Below, piece by piece: positions 1-7,692 of a stretch of DNA of 17,896 bases. A model generated the notes under the pieces. That model saw nothing but the letters and a program-made list of their open reading frames with translations. It had not been told where the DNA came from and ran no database searches. Position 1 is the first letter of the stretch, and the number at the start of each line of letters is the position of its first letter. Source of the stretch: DASYHQ01 sp038223165 (GTDB lineage: Bacteria > Planctomycetota > Phycisphaerae > Tepidisphaerales > Tepidisphaeraceae); contig JBBRHE010000060.1 in NCBI GenBank assembly GCA_038223165.1, forward strand, positions 1 through 17,896, written 5' to 3'. The position numbers and the translations under genes were made by a program.

Positions 1-385
1 GCTTGTAACTGGCGACGGCGTCTTTCAACTGGTCAAGCAGTTGGTAGGTCACACCGAGGTTATAGTGGCTCTGGTAGTTGTAACCATCGAGCGTGGCGAC
101 GCGCTGGTACTGTTCGCGGGCCTGGTCGTATTTGCCCTGGGCCTTGTACAGATCACCAAGCAGGGTGGCGGCCATGATGAGGTTGCCATTAGTCTCGGTG
201 GCGCTGACGAGGTTGGAGATCGCCAGGTTTTCGTCACCCGCTTCATAGGCGCGCACACCCGCGACGTAGAGGTCGATCGCAGCCGGCGCGCGGTTCGAAG
301 GAGTCGACTTGCAACCGACCGCCAATGCGCAGGCGGTCACGGCGACGGTGAACAGGATGCAGACGGTCTTGCCTTGAGATGCCAT
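1..385 (-). CDS. TPR-containing lipoprotein, N-terminal part (runs off window)
   Basis: The reverse strand is open from an ATG at 385-383 to the window edge, giving 128 codons with no stop. It begins with a basic and hydrophobic signal sequence ending in a lipobox-like A-V-G-C with Cys at residue 25, so it is probably a secreted, lipid-anchored protein. The rest shows tetratricopeptide (TPR) helices: repeated A, L, Y and G positions around 'LLGDLYKAQGKYDQAREQYQ' and then 'SHYNLGVTYQLLDQLKDAVA'. TPRs usually hold protein partners; no enzyme domain is visible in this part. A GAGG lies 10 bases before the start and a good sigma-70 promoter is at 424-452. The N-terminus and promoter are clear, while the C-terminal content and exact role are unknown because the gene is cut by the window. 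Confidence 0.75.
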   Translation of the reverse strand, partial: MASQGKTVCILFTVAVTACALAVGCKSTPSNRAPAAIDLYVAGVRAYEAGDENLAISNLVSATETNGNLIMAATLLGDLYKAQGKYDQAREQYQRVATLDGYNYQSHYNLGVTYQLLDQLKDAVASYK

Positions 386-423
386 TGCTTCGGTTCCTCG
401 CTCCCACGCCAACCCCACCGCAG

Positions 424-452
424 AATATACGGAGAACCCCTCATAGCGGCAA
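424..452 (-). promoter_or_regulatory. Sigma-70-type promoter of the TPR lipoprotein gene
   Basis: On the minus strand TTGCCG (452-447) and TATATT (429-424) are separated by exactly 17 bases. The predicted transcript start lies about 30 bases upstream of the lipoprotein ATG at 385, leaving room for the GAGG ribosome site. It is one of the closest consensus matches in the window. Confidence 0.6.
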
Positions 453-584
453 ATTGGGCAAGGCTTTGGATACGCTTTGCTGGTTGACCCTGTGAAAGAG
501 GCGTTCTACGATCGATCGCTAGCCACTGGGGAGCGGAACCCTTGGCCGCGGGATCGGTTATCGTCGTCTTTGGGAGCACATCGT

Positions 585-1358
585 TTGCGAACCCTTATCG
601 CCATCCCTGTCCACAACGAGCAGAAGTACGCCAATCACGTTCTCGATCAAGTGACGAAGTACAAGACGGACGTGCTGGTGGTCGACGATGGCAGCACCGA
701 CGATACGCCACGCATCCTCGCGGCCCGGAACGATGTGAGGGTCCTAACCCATCGCCCCAACCAGGGGTATGGCAAGAGCTTGATCGATGCCTTCGCGTAC
801 GCCGATGCGCATGGGTATGAATGGGTCATCACCATGGACTGCGACGAGCAACACGAGCCCAGCCGCATTCCGGACTTTCTCCGTGAGATCGCGACGGACC
901 GGTGGGACCTTGTCAGTGGGTCGCGCTATTTGGCGAAGGACGCCACCGACGACGCCGCGCCGGCGGATCGCAGGTCGATCAACGCGAAATTGACGCTGAA
1001 GCTCAACGACCTGTTCGACCTGAACCTGACCGATGCGTTTTGCGGCTATAAGGCCCATCGTGTGAGTGCGACGATGAAACTCGGGCTGACCGAGCCCGGT
1101 TACGCGTTTCCCATGCAATTGTGGCCACGCGTGGCACACGATCGGTTGCGATTGACCGAGATCCCCGTTCGTCGCATCTACAACGACCCGTCGCGACATT
1201 TCGGCGGGCAGCTTGACGATCCGGACAACCGGCTGGCCCACTACACGCAGGTCCTCGAGCGTGAGATCGCGACGATCGCCGCAGAGGCGGCACCCGAGCT
1301 GGTGGTTACGTCGGCGTCGGACAGTTGTGAGCCCTCTTCCTGTTGCTGTTCGAAATAA
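585..1358 (+). CDS. Family 2 glycosyltransferase (DPM1/DPG-synthase-like)
   Basis: A soluble GT-A fold glycosyltransferase of about 257 aa. Visible motifs are the N-terminal strand 'LIAIPVHNEQ', the nucleotide-binding 'VVDDGSTDDT' (from about residue 32), the metal-binding DxD as 'MDCDEQHEP' (about 84-92), then 'VSGSRYL' and 'DAFCGYKA'. This arrangement resembles polyprenyl-phosphate mannose or glucose synthases, but no C-terminal membrane helices follow and the acceptor cannot be deduced. I chose the TTG at 585 because GGGAG sits 8 bases upstream and the family normally starts just before this strand. The frame is open back to a TTG at 477, but that stretch uses codons such as CTA, TTA, CGG and GGA that the rest avoids. 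The tail ends with three adjacent cysteines ('SSCCCSK'), which is odd. The next gene starts 6 bases after the stop, so they are probably co-transcribed. Confidence 0.85.
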   Translation: MRTLIAIPVHNEQKYANHVLDQVTKYKTDVLVVDDGSTDDTPRILAARNDVRVLTHRPNQGYGKSLIDAFAYADAHGYEWVITMDCDEQHEPSRIPDFLREIATDRWDLVSGSRYLAKDATDDAAPADRRSINAKLTLKLNDLFDLNLTDAFCGYKAHRVSATMKLGLTEPGYAFPMQLWPRVAHDRLRLTEIPVRRIYNDPSRHFGGQLDDPDNRLAHYTQVLEREIATIAAEAAPELVVTSASDSCEPSSCCCSK

Positions 1359-1364
1359 CCCGCC

Positions 1365-2882
1365 ATGCCCGTCGCCGATGCCCGCTACGCCGATTGGAAA
1401 GCCCCCGCCAACGACGGGCAGACCCTGCTATGGCCCGACCGTGACACGCTGATCGCACAGACGCGCGAGAACGCGATGGTGTTGCGCCGCGCGACGCACG
1501 TGTGCATTCAGAACGCGCCACTGCCCGAGCTTCGCCGGCAGATGCGGCATTGGATCGGTCATACGGACGACGACAAGCCCCTCATCGCAACGGGTCATCA
1601 AACGGAGTTGTATCACCCTGGCGTATGGGCCAAGCACGCGATGATCAACTCGCTGGCCGAACAGGTTAATGGCGAAGCCTATTACTTCGCTGTCGACACC
1701 GACGCGCCCAAACACCTGCAGGTCCGCTGGCCCGGCGGTGGAGTGGCGATCACGGATGATCCACAGATCGCCAAGGCGCAGTGGAGTGGCCTGTTGCGTC
1801 AACCGACGCCCGCCTATCTCGCGGAGGTGCGCCAGCAGTTCGACACAGCCGCTGCGACATGGACCACGAAACCGATCGCCGACACGTTCTTCGACGCGAT
1901 GACGAAGCTGGGGTTGGACCAGGACGTGCCACTGTCCAGTGCGATCGTCAACGCGACGCACGCGGTCGACTGGTCACTTGGGTTGCGGCATCACGCGATG
2001 CTGGCGTCACCGATGTTTGTCAGTGAGCCATTCTTGACACTGGCGCATCACATTTGCGCGAACGCCGGCGAGTTCGCGACCGCGTACAACGCGGCATTGC
2101 ACGAGTATCGACACGAGAACGACATCGACGATGACGGCCGACCGATGCCCGACTTGAAGCAGTCGGACGGGGCCTGTGAAGTGCCGCTGTGGTTGGACGA
2201 CATGTCCGATGGTCATCGCGAGCGAGCAACGCTTATTGACGTGGACGGCCACTGGGCGATCGTGCGAGCAGACGATGCGTTTGCGTTCGACCCCTCCGCC
2301 GACGCGTCAGAAGCGGCGACCGCGCTGCTTTCATGGTTGCGGCGTCACAACCTTCGTCTGGCGCCCCGCGCGCTGACATTGACGATGTTCTTTCGATTGT
2401 TCCTTGTAGATCAATTCACCCACGGCATCGGTGGTGGCCGTTACGACCAGGTGCTCGACAAGCTGATCGAGCGATACTTCCACCTGAAGCCACCGCACTT
2501 CAGCGTCGCGACGGCGACGCTCGTGTTCCCCGATGCGCTCAATCAAGCGCGAGCCTGCTTGACCTGCTTGCGGCAGGAAGGACACCAACTGAAACACCGC
2601 GTGCTCGGCGAGGCAAAGATGGACCTCGTTGCCGCCATCACCGCGGCGCCACGGAAGTCACTGGAACGGTCAACCCTCTTCACGCAGATGCACCGCGAGA
2701 TCAAGTCGCGCGCTCGCGATCCGATTGTTCTGGATTGGGAGCGCCGGTTCACCGAGTCAGAGCAGCAGCTCGCATTGGAAAGGACGCTTTTCGACCGCGA
2801 ATTGTTCTATGTTGTCCAGCCGCGCGAGCGATTATTGGCCGTCATGGATGCCTACCGTGACCTGTTGAAATCTCACGCCTGA
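1365..2882 (+). CDS. Conserved hypothetical protein with BshC-like motifs
   Basis: A soluble 505-aa protein with no signal peptide or membrane helix. I cannot assign a function. Two stretches recall BshC, the cysteine-adding enzyme of bacillithiol synthesis. The first is 'TGHQTELYHPGVW' at residues 76-88 with a following 'VDTDAPKHL' (110-118), like the TGQQ-x-LF-x-GP motif and its trailing acidic motif. The second is 'LVDQFTHGIGGGRYDQV' (about 347-363) followed by 'SVATATLVFP' (380-389), like BshC's late QD-LLP, GGP and SATL motifs. BshC is itself about 540 aa, so length agrees. No BshA or BshB gene is in the window, and its neighbour is a glycosyltransferase rather than a bacillithiol gene. 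The ATG at 1365 lies 6 bases after the upstream stop with little ribosome site, suggesting translational coupling. That the gene is real is certain; the family link is inference. Confidence 0.85.
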   Translation: MPVADARYADWKAPANDGQTLLWPDRDTLIAQTRENAMVLRRATHVCIQNAPLPELRRQMRHWIGHTDDDKPLIATGHQTELYHPGVWAKHAMINSLAEQVNGEAYYFAVDTDAPKHLQVRWPGGGVAITDDPQIAKAQWSGLLRQPTPAYLAEVRQQFDTAAATWTTKPIADTFFDAMTKLGLDQDVPLSSAIVNATHAVDWSLGLRHHAMLASPMFVSEPFLTLAHHICANAGEFATAYNAALHEYRHENDIDDDGRPMPDLKQSDGACEVPLWLDDMSDGHRERATLIDVDGHWAIVRADDAFAFDPSADASEAATALLSWLRRHNLRLAPRALTLTMFFRLFLVDQFTHGIGGGRYDQVLDKLIERYFHLKPPHFSVATATLVFPDALNQARACLTCLRQEGHQLKHRVLGEAKMDLVAAITAAPRKSLERSTLFTQMHREIKSRARDPIVLDWERRFTESEQQLALERTLFDRELFYVVQPRERLLAVMDAYRDLLKSHA

Positions 2883-2919
2883 CCGGTCGACCTTCGAAAT
2901 TTTCCACCGACCTCAACGT

Positions 2920-2947
2920 TTGCCATCGGGGGGGCATCGGCTACCAT
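2920..2947 (+). promoter_or_regulatory. Candidate sigma-70 promoter before second glycosyltransferase
   Basis: TTGCCA (2920-2925) and TACCAT (2942-2947) are separated by 16 bases, inside an 89-base gap. Transcription would begin about 18 bases before the ATG at 2972. The spacer contains a run of seven G. The TACCAT box is the same as that in front of the gene at 7074. Confidence 0.4.
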
Positions 2948-2971
2948 CGCCGCCGAGTCAATTCTGCGCCC

Positions 2972-3700
2972 ATGATTACGCAACCGGTCACCAAAGTTTC
3001 GATCGTCATTCCCGTCTATAACGAGGCTGCCACCGTGCAGTCGTTGATCAAACTTGTCGTGGACGCCGAGCTACCACCCGATGTGACACGTGAGGTTATT
3101 TGCGTCAACGACTGCTCGACCGACGAAACCGCTGTGAAGCTCGACGAATTGCCTGCGATGTTCCCTCAGGCGTCTTTCCAGATTCGCCATAAGCCCGTGA
3201 ACGAGGGCAAGGGTGCCGCGCTGCGTGACGGCTTTAAGCTGGCCAGTGGTGACACAGTGCTCGTGCAGGATGCGGATTTGGAGTATGACCCGTCAGACTA
3301 CATGAAGCTCCTGCAGCCGATCGTCGACGGCAAGGCCGACGTCGTCTACGGTAGCCGGTTCATCGGTGAACCGCACCGCGTGCTCTACTACTATCACACG
3401 CTGGGCAACAAATTCCTGACGACGCTCAGCAACATGTTCACGAACCTGAACCTCACGGACATGGAAGTCTGCTACAAGGTCTTCCGCAAGGCCGTGCTCG
3501 ACCAGATCACGATCAAGTGCAACCGCTTCGGATTCGAACCCGAAGTCACCGCCAAGATCGCCAAGATCCGCCCACGCCTCCGGATCTACGAAGTCGGCGT
3601 CGCGTACTATGGCCGCAGCTACGAAGAGGGGAAGAAGATCACCTGGAAGGACGGCGTGAAAGCGATCCTGACGATCTTGCGGTTTGGGTTCAGCAAATAG
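2972..3700 (+). CDS. Family 2 glycosyltransferase, DPM1-like
   Basis: A 242-aa GT-A glycosyltransferase. It shows 'VSIVIPVYNE' (9-18), 'VICVNDCSTDET' (42-53), the conserved 'NEGKGAALRDGF' (77-88), the DxD motif as 'VQDADLEYDP' (98-107), 'VVYGSRF' (124-130) and 'DMEVCYKVFR'. These match the dolichyl/polyprenyl-phosphate mannosyl- or glucosyltransferase type, in which a sugar is moved from a nucleotide donor to a lipid phosphate at the inner face of the membrane. There is no C-terminal membrane segment, so it would be soluble or peripheral. The donor and acceptor are not determined by the sequence. It has its own candidate promoter and ends convergently with the sigma-factor gene. It is not a recent duplicate of the glycosyltransferase at 585, since the two share only the common motifs. 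Confidence 0.9.
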   Translation: MITQPVTKVSIVIPVYNEAATVQSLIKLVVDAELPPDVTREVICVNDCSTDETAVKLDELPAMFPQASFQIRHKPVNEGKGAALRDGFKLASGDTVLVQDADLEYDPSDYMKLLQPIVDGKADVVYGSRFIGEPHRVLYYYHTLGNKFLTTLSNMFTNLNLTDMEVCYKVFRKAVLDQITIKCNRFGFEPEVTAKIAKIRPRLRIYEVGVAYYGRSYEEGKKITWKDGVKAILTILRFGFSK

Positions 3701-3841
3701 TGTTCGCTTCGGGGGTAGCGGGCCCCGCCCATGGTAGCAAGCGGCCCCGTCCGTCGGCTCTACCGCGATGGGAAAGTAAAACACCTTTGCATAGCGCTCA
3801 GGCGTCTTCATTCTCAATTGAATGACTCGACCGCCGTGGAC

Positions 3842-4669
3842 TTAGTTCACGCCAGCCATCATCTGGTCGCGAAGTTTTCTCAGCGCTTCGTGTTCGATCT
3901 GCCGAACGCGTTCGCGGGTCAGGCCGATGCGTTCACCGATTTCTTTGAGCGTAAGCGGATCTTCACCAGTCAGGCCATAGCGGAGCTTGAGGATATTGCT
4001 GGCGCGGTCGTCGATTTCTTTCAGCAGTTCCCCAAGCTGACGTAGTTCGTCGGTGTCGCAGACTTCCTGGTCGGGCGTCGGGTTGTGCGTGTCAGCGACG
4101 AGGTCGTTGATCGTTAGCTCACCATCGTCCGAAGCCACCTGAGTGGGCGAATGATAGGCCTTGACGGCCTTGCGGATGATCTTGAGCTTCTTTGGCGACA
4201 TCTTCAGATGGGCCGATAGCTCGTCGATACTCGGGGTGCGCCCTAGTTGGTCTTCCAGCTTGCGCATGGCCTGCTTGAACTGGCTCATCAGCTCGACCAT
4301 GTAGGCCGGGATGTGGATCGCCTGCACGCTGTTGATCAGGGCACGCTTTATCGCCTGCTTTATCCACCACGAGGCGTACGTGCTGAAACGGCACCCGTTC
4401 TCCGGGTCAAAGCCTTCGACGGCCTTGAGAAGCCCGATATTGCCTTCTTCGATCAGGTCCGGCAAAGCCAAACCGCGACCGACGTAGTGCTTTGCGATGT
4501 TGACAACGAGGCGCAGATTGGAACGAACCATCCGCTCACGGGCCGCGGGGTCGTTATCGTTGACGATCTTCCGACCGAGCTGCTTCTCCTCGTCTGCCGT
4601 GAGCAACGGGGATTCGTTGATCGATCGGAGATACAACTGGAGGCCAGATTGAACCGCGGCTGTCGCCAT
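3842..4669 (-). CDS. Sigma-70 family RNA polymerase sigma factor (RpoD/SigA-like, short)
   Basis: A 275-aa primary-type sigma factor lacking the long region 1.1 and the non-conserved insert of enterobacterial RpoD. Region 1.2 is at about 10-40 ('LYLRSINESPLLTADEE'). Regions 2.1-2.4 run from about 45 to 115, with 'NLRLVVNIAKHYVGRGL', 'DLIEEGNIGLLKAVEGFDP' and the -10 recognition helix 'FSTYASWWIKQAIKRAL'. Region 3 follows to about 200. Region 4.2 carries the helix-turn-helix 'LTLKEIGERIGLTRERVRQI' (239-258) that reads the -35 box. The protein directs RNA polymerase to promoters and could be a housekeeping or a group 2 factor; sequence alone does not separate these. No ribosome site precedes the ATG at 4669. 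A 519-base gap separates it from the signal peptidase gene upstream on the same strand. Confidence 0.93.
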   Translation of the reverse strand: MATAAVQSGLQLYLRSINESPLLTADEEKQLGRKIVNDNDPAARERMVRSNLRLVVNIAKHYVGRGLALPDLIEEGNIGLLKAVEGFDPENGCRFSTYASWWIKQAIKRALINSVQAIHIPAYMVELMSQFKQAMRKLEDQLGRTPSIDELSAHLKMSPKKLKIIRKAVKAYHSPTQVASDDGELTINDLVADTHNPTPDQEVCDTDELRQLGELLKEIDDRASNILKLRYGLTGEDPLTLKEIGERIGLTRERVRQIEHEALRKLRDQMMAGVN

Positions 4670-5188
4670 AGGTTAACCACTCGGTAGAGGCAGGGTCACC
4701 GCAACCGCCAGAAGCGGGACCGTGTCTAAGTATTGCGTCTAACTGGGCCTGTTGGTTCGCAGAAAATGCCTGCGGGCCAAATAGGTCCTCTGTCCGTTAC
4801 ATCGGCTGCAAGATTGACAAACTTTCGTACTTCAAACGTGATCTTCGAATTGAACCGGAAACCTTGAGATGCTCCATCCCGGTGATATACGGCCGATTGT
4901 TACGAGCAGATGCAAAACCGTCAAGCAATTTCGGCGCGTGATGTAAAGGGAAAGGCTCGGCCGGGTATTCGGGGCCTGTTAATGATCGAAGTCGATCGTA
5001 AAACGGCTGCTTACAGGGTTTTAACGTGAAAATGCGGGGACCCAATATCACCCACAAGCGTCGGTACAATCCAACGCGATATCCGGCCACCGTTCCCTTT
5101 AGAGTCTGGCTTGTTCACCGATGGTAAAAGGTAGGTCGGGGCGGTGGCCCACCGGGTTGCCCGGTCGCGAAGCGATCCGGTAATGATG
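4670..5188 (-). other. Intergenic region between sigma factor and signal peptidase genes, no gene seen
   Basis: This 519-base gap lies upstream of the sigma-factor gene. Reading frames in it have no recognisable protein and no codon bias. It contains a 14-base inverted repeat (GATCGA-AG-TCGATC, 4984-4997) and a short hairpin CGCAG-7-CTGCG near 4758-4774. A plus-strand TACAAT near 5065 has no -35 box or gene behind it. A long 5' leader with regulatory function for the sigma factor is possible, but I see no known riboswitch or convincing minus-strand promoter. Confidence 0.4.
5151..5165 (-). terminator. GC hairpin 3' of signal peptidase gene, possible terminator
   Basis: A perfect 6-bp stem with a 3-base loop (ACCGGG-TTG-CCCGGT) lies 23 bases beyond the stop codon of the signal peptidase gene. 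Further GC pairing flanks it. There is no T-run directly after it in the minus direction, so it is not a classic intrinsic terminator and may instead act as a 3' stabilising stem. Confidence 0.25.
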
Positions 5189-6940
5189 CTAATGAATGAA
5201 TCGCATCTGGCCGAAGTTCGGGGCCAGTCCGGGCAAGTTCGGCAACGGGCGATAACCGGCTGGCCAGTAGACGAAGAAAGCTTTGCCGAGCATGAACCGG
5301 CCTGGCACGCGGCCGGCTTGGACGTCCAATTCCTCATAGGGCAGGTTGATCGGTGACTTCCATATGCGGGCATCACCACTGATAAGCGAATTATCGCCGC
5401 AAACGAAGTATTCGTCCGGGCCGAGCACCATCAGGTGGTTGGGGAAGCGAACGGGGTTGGCCCAAACCATTGGCACGTCGGCAACACCGTCGCGCGACTC
5501 GGAGCTGAGGTTGGTGTAATAGACGTCTCGCCACAGACCCACATGCGAAAGCTCGCAGGTCTGCTTCTCGGCAGTGATCTCGATCGTCGGTTTGGGCAGC
5601 CGTTGACGACGATTGAAGGCGTTTAACAGCATGTCTACGTCGGGCGCGTAGGTGGCATCGGTCGCGAGAAGCTCTTTACCGTCGATGGACAGGCTGACGC
5701 GATAGTCCACGTTCTGAAAGTCGATCCGCCGAGCGCGGTCCGACCGACCGTCGAACTCCGTCTCACTGACGAGCTTCGCGTCCGTCCCCGGCCCCTCAAC
5801 GCGCAGCAACCGGACCTTGTCAGGCGTGATCTCCGCGATAAACGTCTGGTCGAGCTTCGATAGACGCAAGCGCAATGATCCGTCACCGCTCGTACGACGG
5901 TAGTTGAGCGCCAGCTTCACTTCACTGACGTTGTTCTTCGGTGGGAACAGCTCCGCGTCGTAGATATCCCCCTGCAGTCGGCGAATGGGCGCATAGTCGG
6001 GTGGGTAACCGAAGTGCGTCTGGTCGTAGCCGACAAAGTCACTCAGTGGGAAGACGTCAGGCGTTGCATTGGGATCGAACCGCAGGGTCGCGGCTCCGTT
6101 GGCATTCGTGAAACGGAACGTACGACCCCCATTTGCCGACTGGTCCCAACTGCTGGCATCACTGGGGGTCCAGGGTTGTTTCCATTCACGCGCCCGGAAT
6201 TGGCCGCGCGGGTGGAAGTCGTTGTCATAGACGATCCGCCAGAGCGCATCCTGCGCCTCAGGGGGCTTGGTCTGCACGCGAAAGTCAGCCGGTGCCGGTG
6301 CCTGGCCGGTGTTCGGTGCGACGTAGATGTTGCCATCGAGGATCATGATGATTTCGTTGGGCTTGCCGACCAACCTCTTGATGTAGTTCTGCGTGTAGTC
6401 GTACTTCGCTGGCGCTTCCGGGCTTTTGAAGACCACGACGTCCCAGCGATTGGGGTCCTGAAACAAGTACAGATACTTCATCACGAGAATGCGATCCCCG
6501 TGATGCACCGGTGGGGACGTGGCGTCGTTGTCGTCGCCCTTGGAGGTTTCCTTGGGGAACTTGAACCCGCAATTGGGGCAGTGGATCGGGAAGACACGGG
6601 TTTCGTAGACGTCTTTTCGCACCTCGACAGGCTCGGCCTGGTTCGGAACATATACGTCGTCATCCTGCGAACGCTGCGAGCTGTAGTTGGTTGTAAAGCG
6701 GTACCCGCAATCTGGACAGAAGAACCGCATATGGGCGCCGAGCAGCGTTGGCGCCATCGAGCCGGTCGGGATGACGAACGCCTCAACCACAAACGCGCGG
6801 AAGATGAAGGCAAGGATGAACGCAACCAGGATGGACTCGATCGTGTCCTTCACATTCGTCGATTGCTGCGGCGCAGGTGGGGTCTGCGCGGGCTTGGCGG
6901 TGGGTGGGGGGATGGTCGGTGGAAGCCCTGGCTGAATCAT
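5189..6940 (-). CDS. lepB: Signal peptidase I, enlarged form with CxxC pairs and a long insert
   Basis: A membrane-bound serine peptidase that removes signal peptides from exported proteins. One membrane helix ('ILVAFILAFIFRAFVVEAFV', about 37-56) precedes the catalytic Ser61 in 'IPTGSMAPTL'. Lys188 in 'YIKRLVGKPNE' is the general base, and the family's 'GDNS' box lies near the C-terminus. At 583 aa it is about twice the usual size. Two CPxCG motifs (C75/C78 and C121/C124) form a likely zinc ribbon between the Ser and Lys boxes. A roughly 280-residue, probably beta-rich insert lies between the Lys box and GDNS. The frame is open back to 7084, but I start at 6940. The extension is Arg/Trp-rich without homology, would overlap the divergent gene at 7074, and a promoter lies just before 6940. 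A proline-rich N-terminus precedes the helix. Confidence 0.92.
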   Translation of the reverse strand: MIQPGLPPTIPPPTAKPAQTPPAPQQSTNVKDTIESILVAFILAFIFRAFVVEAFVIPTGSMAPTLLGAHMRFFCPDCGYRFTTNYSSQRSQDDDVYVPNQAEPVEVRKDVYETRVFPIHCPNCGFKFPKETSKGDDNDATSPPVHHGDRILVMKYLYLFQDPNRWDVVVFKSPEAPAKYDYTQNYIKRLVGKPNEIIMILDGNIYVAPNTGQAPAPADFRVQTKPPEAQDALWRIVYDNDFHPRGQFRAREWKQPWTPSDASSWDQSANGGRTFRFTNANGAATLRFDPNATPDVFPLSDFVGYDQTHFGYPPDYAPIRRLQGDIYDAELFPPKNNVSEVKLALNYRRTSGDGSLRLRLSKLDQTFIAEITPDKVRLLRVEGPGTDAKLVSETEFDGRSDRARRIDFQNVDYRVSLSIDGKELLATDATYAPDVDMLLNAFNRRQRLPKPTIEITAEKQTCELSHVGLWRDVYYTNLSSESRDGVADVPMVWANPVRFPNHLMVLGPDEYFVCGDNSLISGDARIWKSPINLPYEELDVQAGRVPGRFMLGKAFFVYWPAGYRPLPNLPGLAPNFGQMRFIH

Positions 6941-6949
6941 AGGATGGTC

Positions 6950-6977
6950 ATCGTAGTGAAAGGCAGCGAAAAGCCAA
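6950..6977 (-). promoter_or_regulatory. Candidate promoter of signal peptidase gene, near-leaderless
   Basis: On the minus strand TTGGCT (6977-6972) and TACGAT (6955-6950) are separated by 16 bases. The -10 box ends 9 bases before the ATG at 6940, so the message would start within a few bases of the start codon. No ribosome site is visible, which fits a leaderless mRNA. Confidence 0.4.
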
Positions 6978-7054
6978 CCAACCCCTACAGCACGCGCACG
7001 ACACCGCCATGTTTCAGGCGTTGAATCGTCCTTCCGATTCTCCCAATCACCGTT

Positions 7055-7060
7055 TACCAT
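7055..7060 (+). promoter_or_regulatory. Candidate -10 box (TACCAT) before HAD phosphatase gene
   Basis: TACCAT is followed by CCCGCGG and ends 13 bases before the ATG at 7074. It resembles the boxes at 2942 and 14111. I could not identify a convincing -35 hexamer, so this rests on the -10 box, its position and its similarity to the others. Confidence 0.3.
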
Positions 7061-7073
7061 CCCGCGGTTACAC

Positions 7074-7658
7074 ATGATCTCCATCCCCCCTCATATCCGT
7101 GGACTCGTCTTTGACTGTGACGGCACGATCGCCGACACCATGCCCCTCCACTACAAGGCTTGGTCGGCGGCGCTGGGGCAGTACGGGCACGACTTCCCCG
7201 AGGCCATGTTCTACGACATGGCCGGCATCCCGACTGTCCGCATCCTCGAGATTCTGAACGAACGGCACGGTTATACACTGCCCGTCCAGGAATCGGCCGA
7301 ACTCAAGGAACGGTTGTTCGTAGAGATGATTCCACAGGTCGTGGCGATCGAGCCTGTGCTCAAGGTCATCATGGAATACAACGGCAAACTGCCCATGGCG
7401 GTCGCGACCGGCGCCACCCGGGCGATCTGCCTGAAAACGCTCGATGCCCTGGGCCTCTTGCACCGCTTTGCCGCCGTCGTGACCGCCGACGAGGTCCAGC
7501 ATGGTAAGCCAGCGCCGGACATCTTCCTGGAGGCCGCGAGACAGATTGGCATTCCGGCCAACCTGTGTTACGCCTTTGAAGATGCCGATCTCGGCATCCA
7601 GTCGGCGACCGCAGCGGGGATGACGGTGGTTGACGTTCGTCCTCTGCGCAAACTGTGA
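7074..7658 (+). CDS. HAD-superfamily phosphatase, YqaB / beta-phosphoglucomutase-like
   Basis: A 194-aa cytoplasmic haloacid dehalogenase-type sugar phosphatase. The nucleophile motif is 'FDCDGTIADT' with Asp14 and Asp16, followed by the cap-domain 'MPLHYKAW'. Motif II is 'VATGAT', the catalytic Lys is in 'GKPAPDIFL', and the acidic motif IV is 'FEDADLGIQ'. The ending 'GIQSATAAGMTVVDVR' is very like E. coli YqaB, which acts on fructose-1-phosphate and 6-phosphogluconate. Beta-phosphoglucomutase is the other close option, so the substrate is uncertain. It diverges from the signal peptidase gene across 133 bases, and the histidine kinase follows 34 bases downstream in a likely operon. The ATG sits close behind a TACCAT box with no clear ribosome site. 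Confidence 0.9.
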   Translation: MISIPPHIRGLVFDCDGTIADTMPLHYKAWSAALGQYGHDFPEAMFYDMAGIPTVRILEILNERHGYTLPVQESAELKERLFVEMIPQVVAIEPVLKVIMEYNGKLPMAVATGATRAICLKTLDALGLLHRFAAVVTADEVQHGKPAPDIFLEAARQIGIPANLCYAFEDADLGIQSATAAGMTVVDVRPLRKL

Positions 7659-7692
7659 TCGTCGCAAGTGCTCGTAACGTTGGGAAGAACGC

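Noticed and set aside
477..584. N-terminal extension of the first glycosyltransferase from TTG 477
   Set aside because: Codon use is unlike the rest of the gene, no ribosome site precedes it and family members start near residue 37; the GGGAG-preceded TTG at 585 is better.
3718..3728. GCGG-GCC-CCGC hairpin between the convergent glycosyltransferase and sigma-factor genes as a terminator
   Set aside because: The stem is only 4 bp and no T-run follows on either strand.
4797..5090. 97-aa minus frame in the sigma-factor upstream gap
   Set aside because: Composition is not coding-like (many rare codons, no motif), and the gap looks like non-coding leader.
6014..7024. 336-aa open frame antisense to the signal peptidase gene
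   Set aside because: It lies wholly opposite a clearly conserved gene, is rich in Val, Arg and His as expected of a shadow frame, and has no known motif or ribosome site.
6941..7084. N-terminal extension of signal peptidase from 7084
   Set aside because: It would overlap the divergent phosphatase gene and both promoters, and its residues look non-coding.
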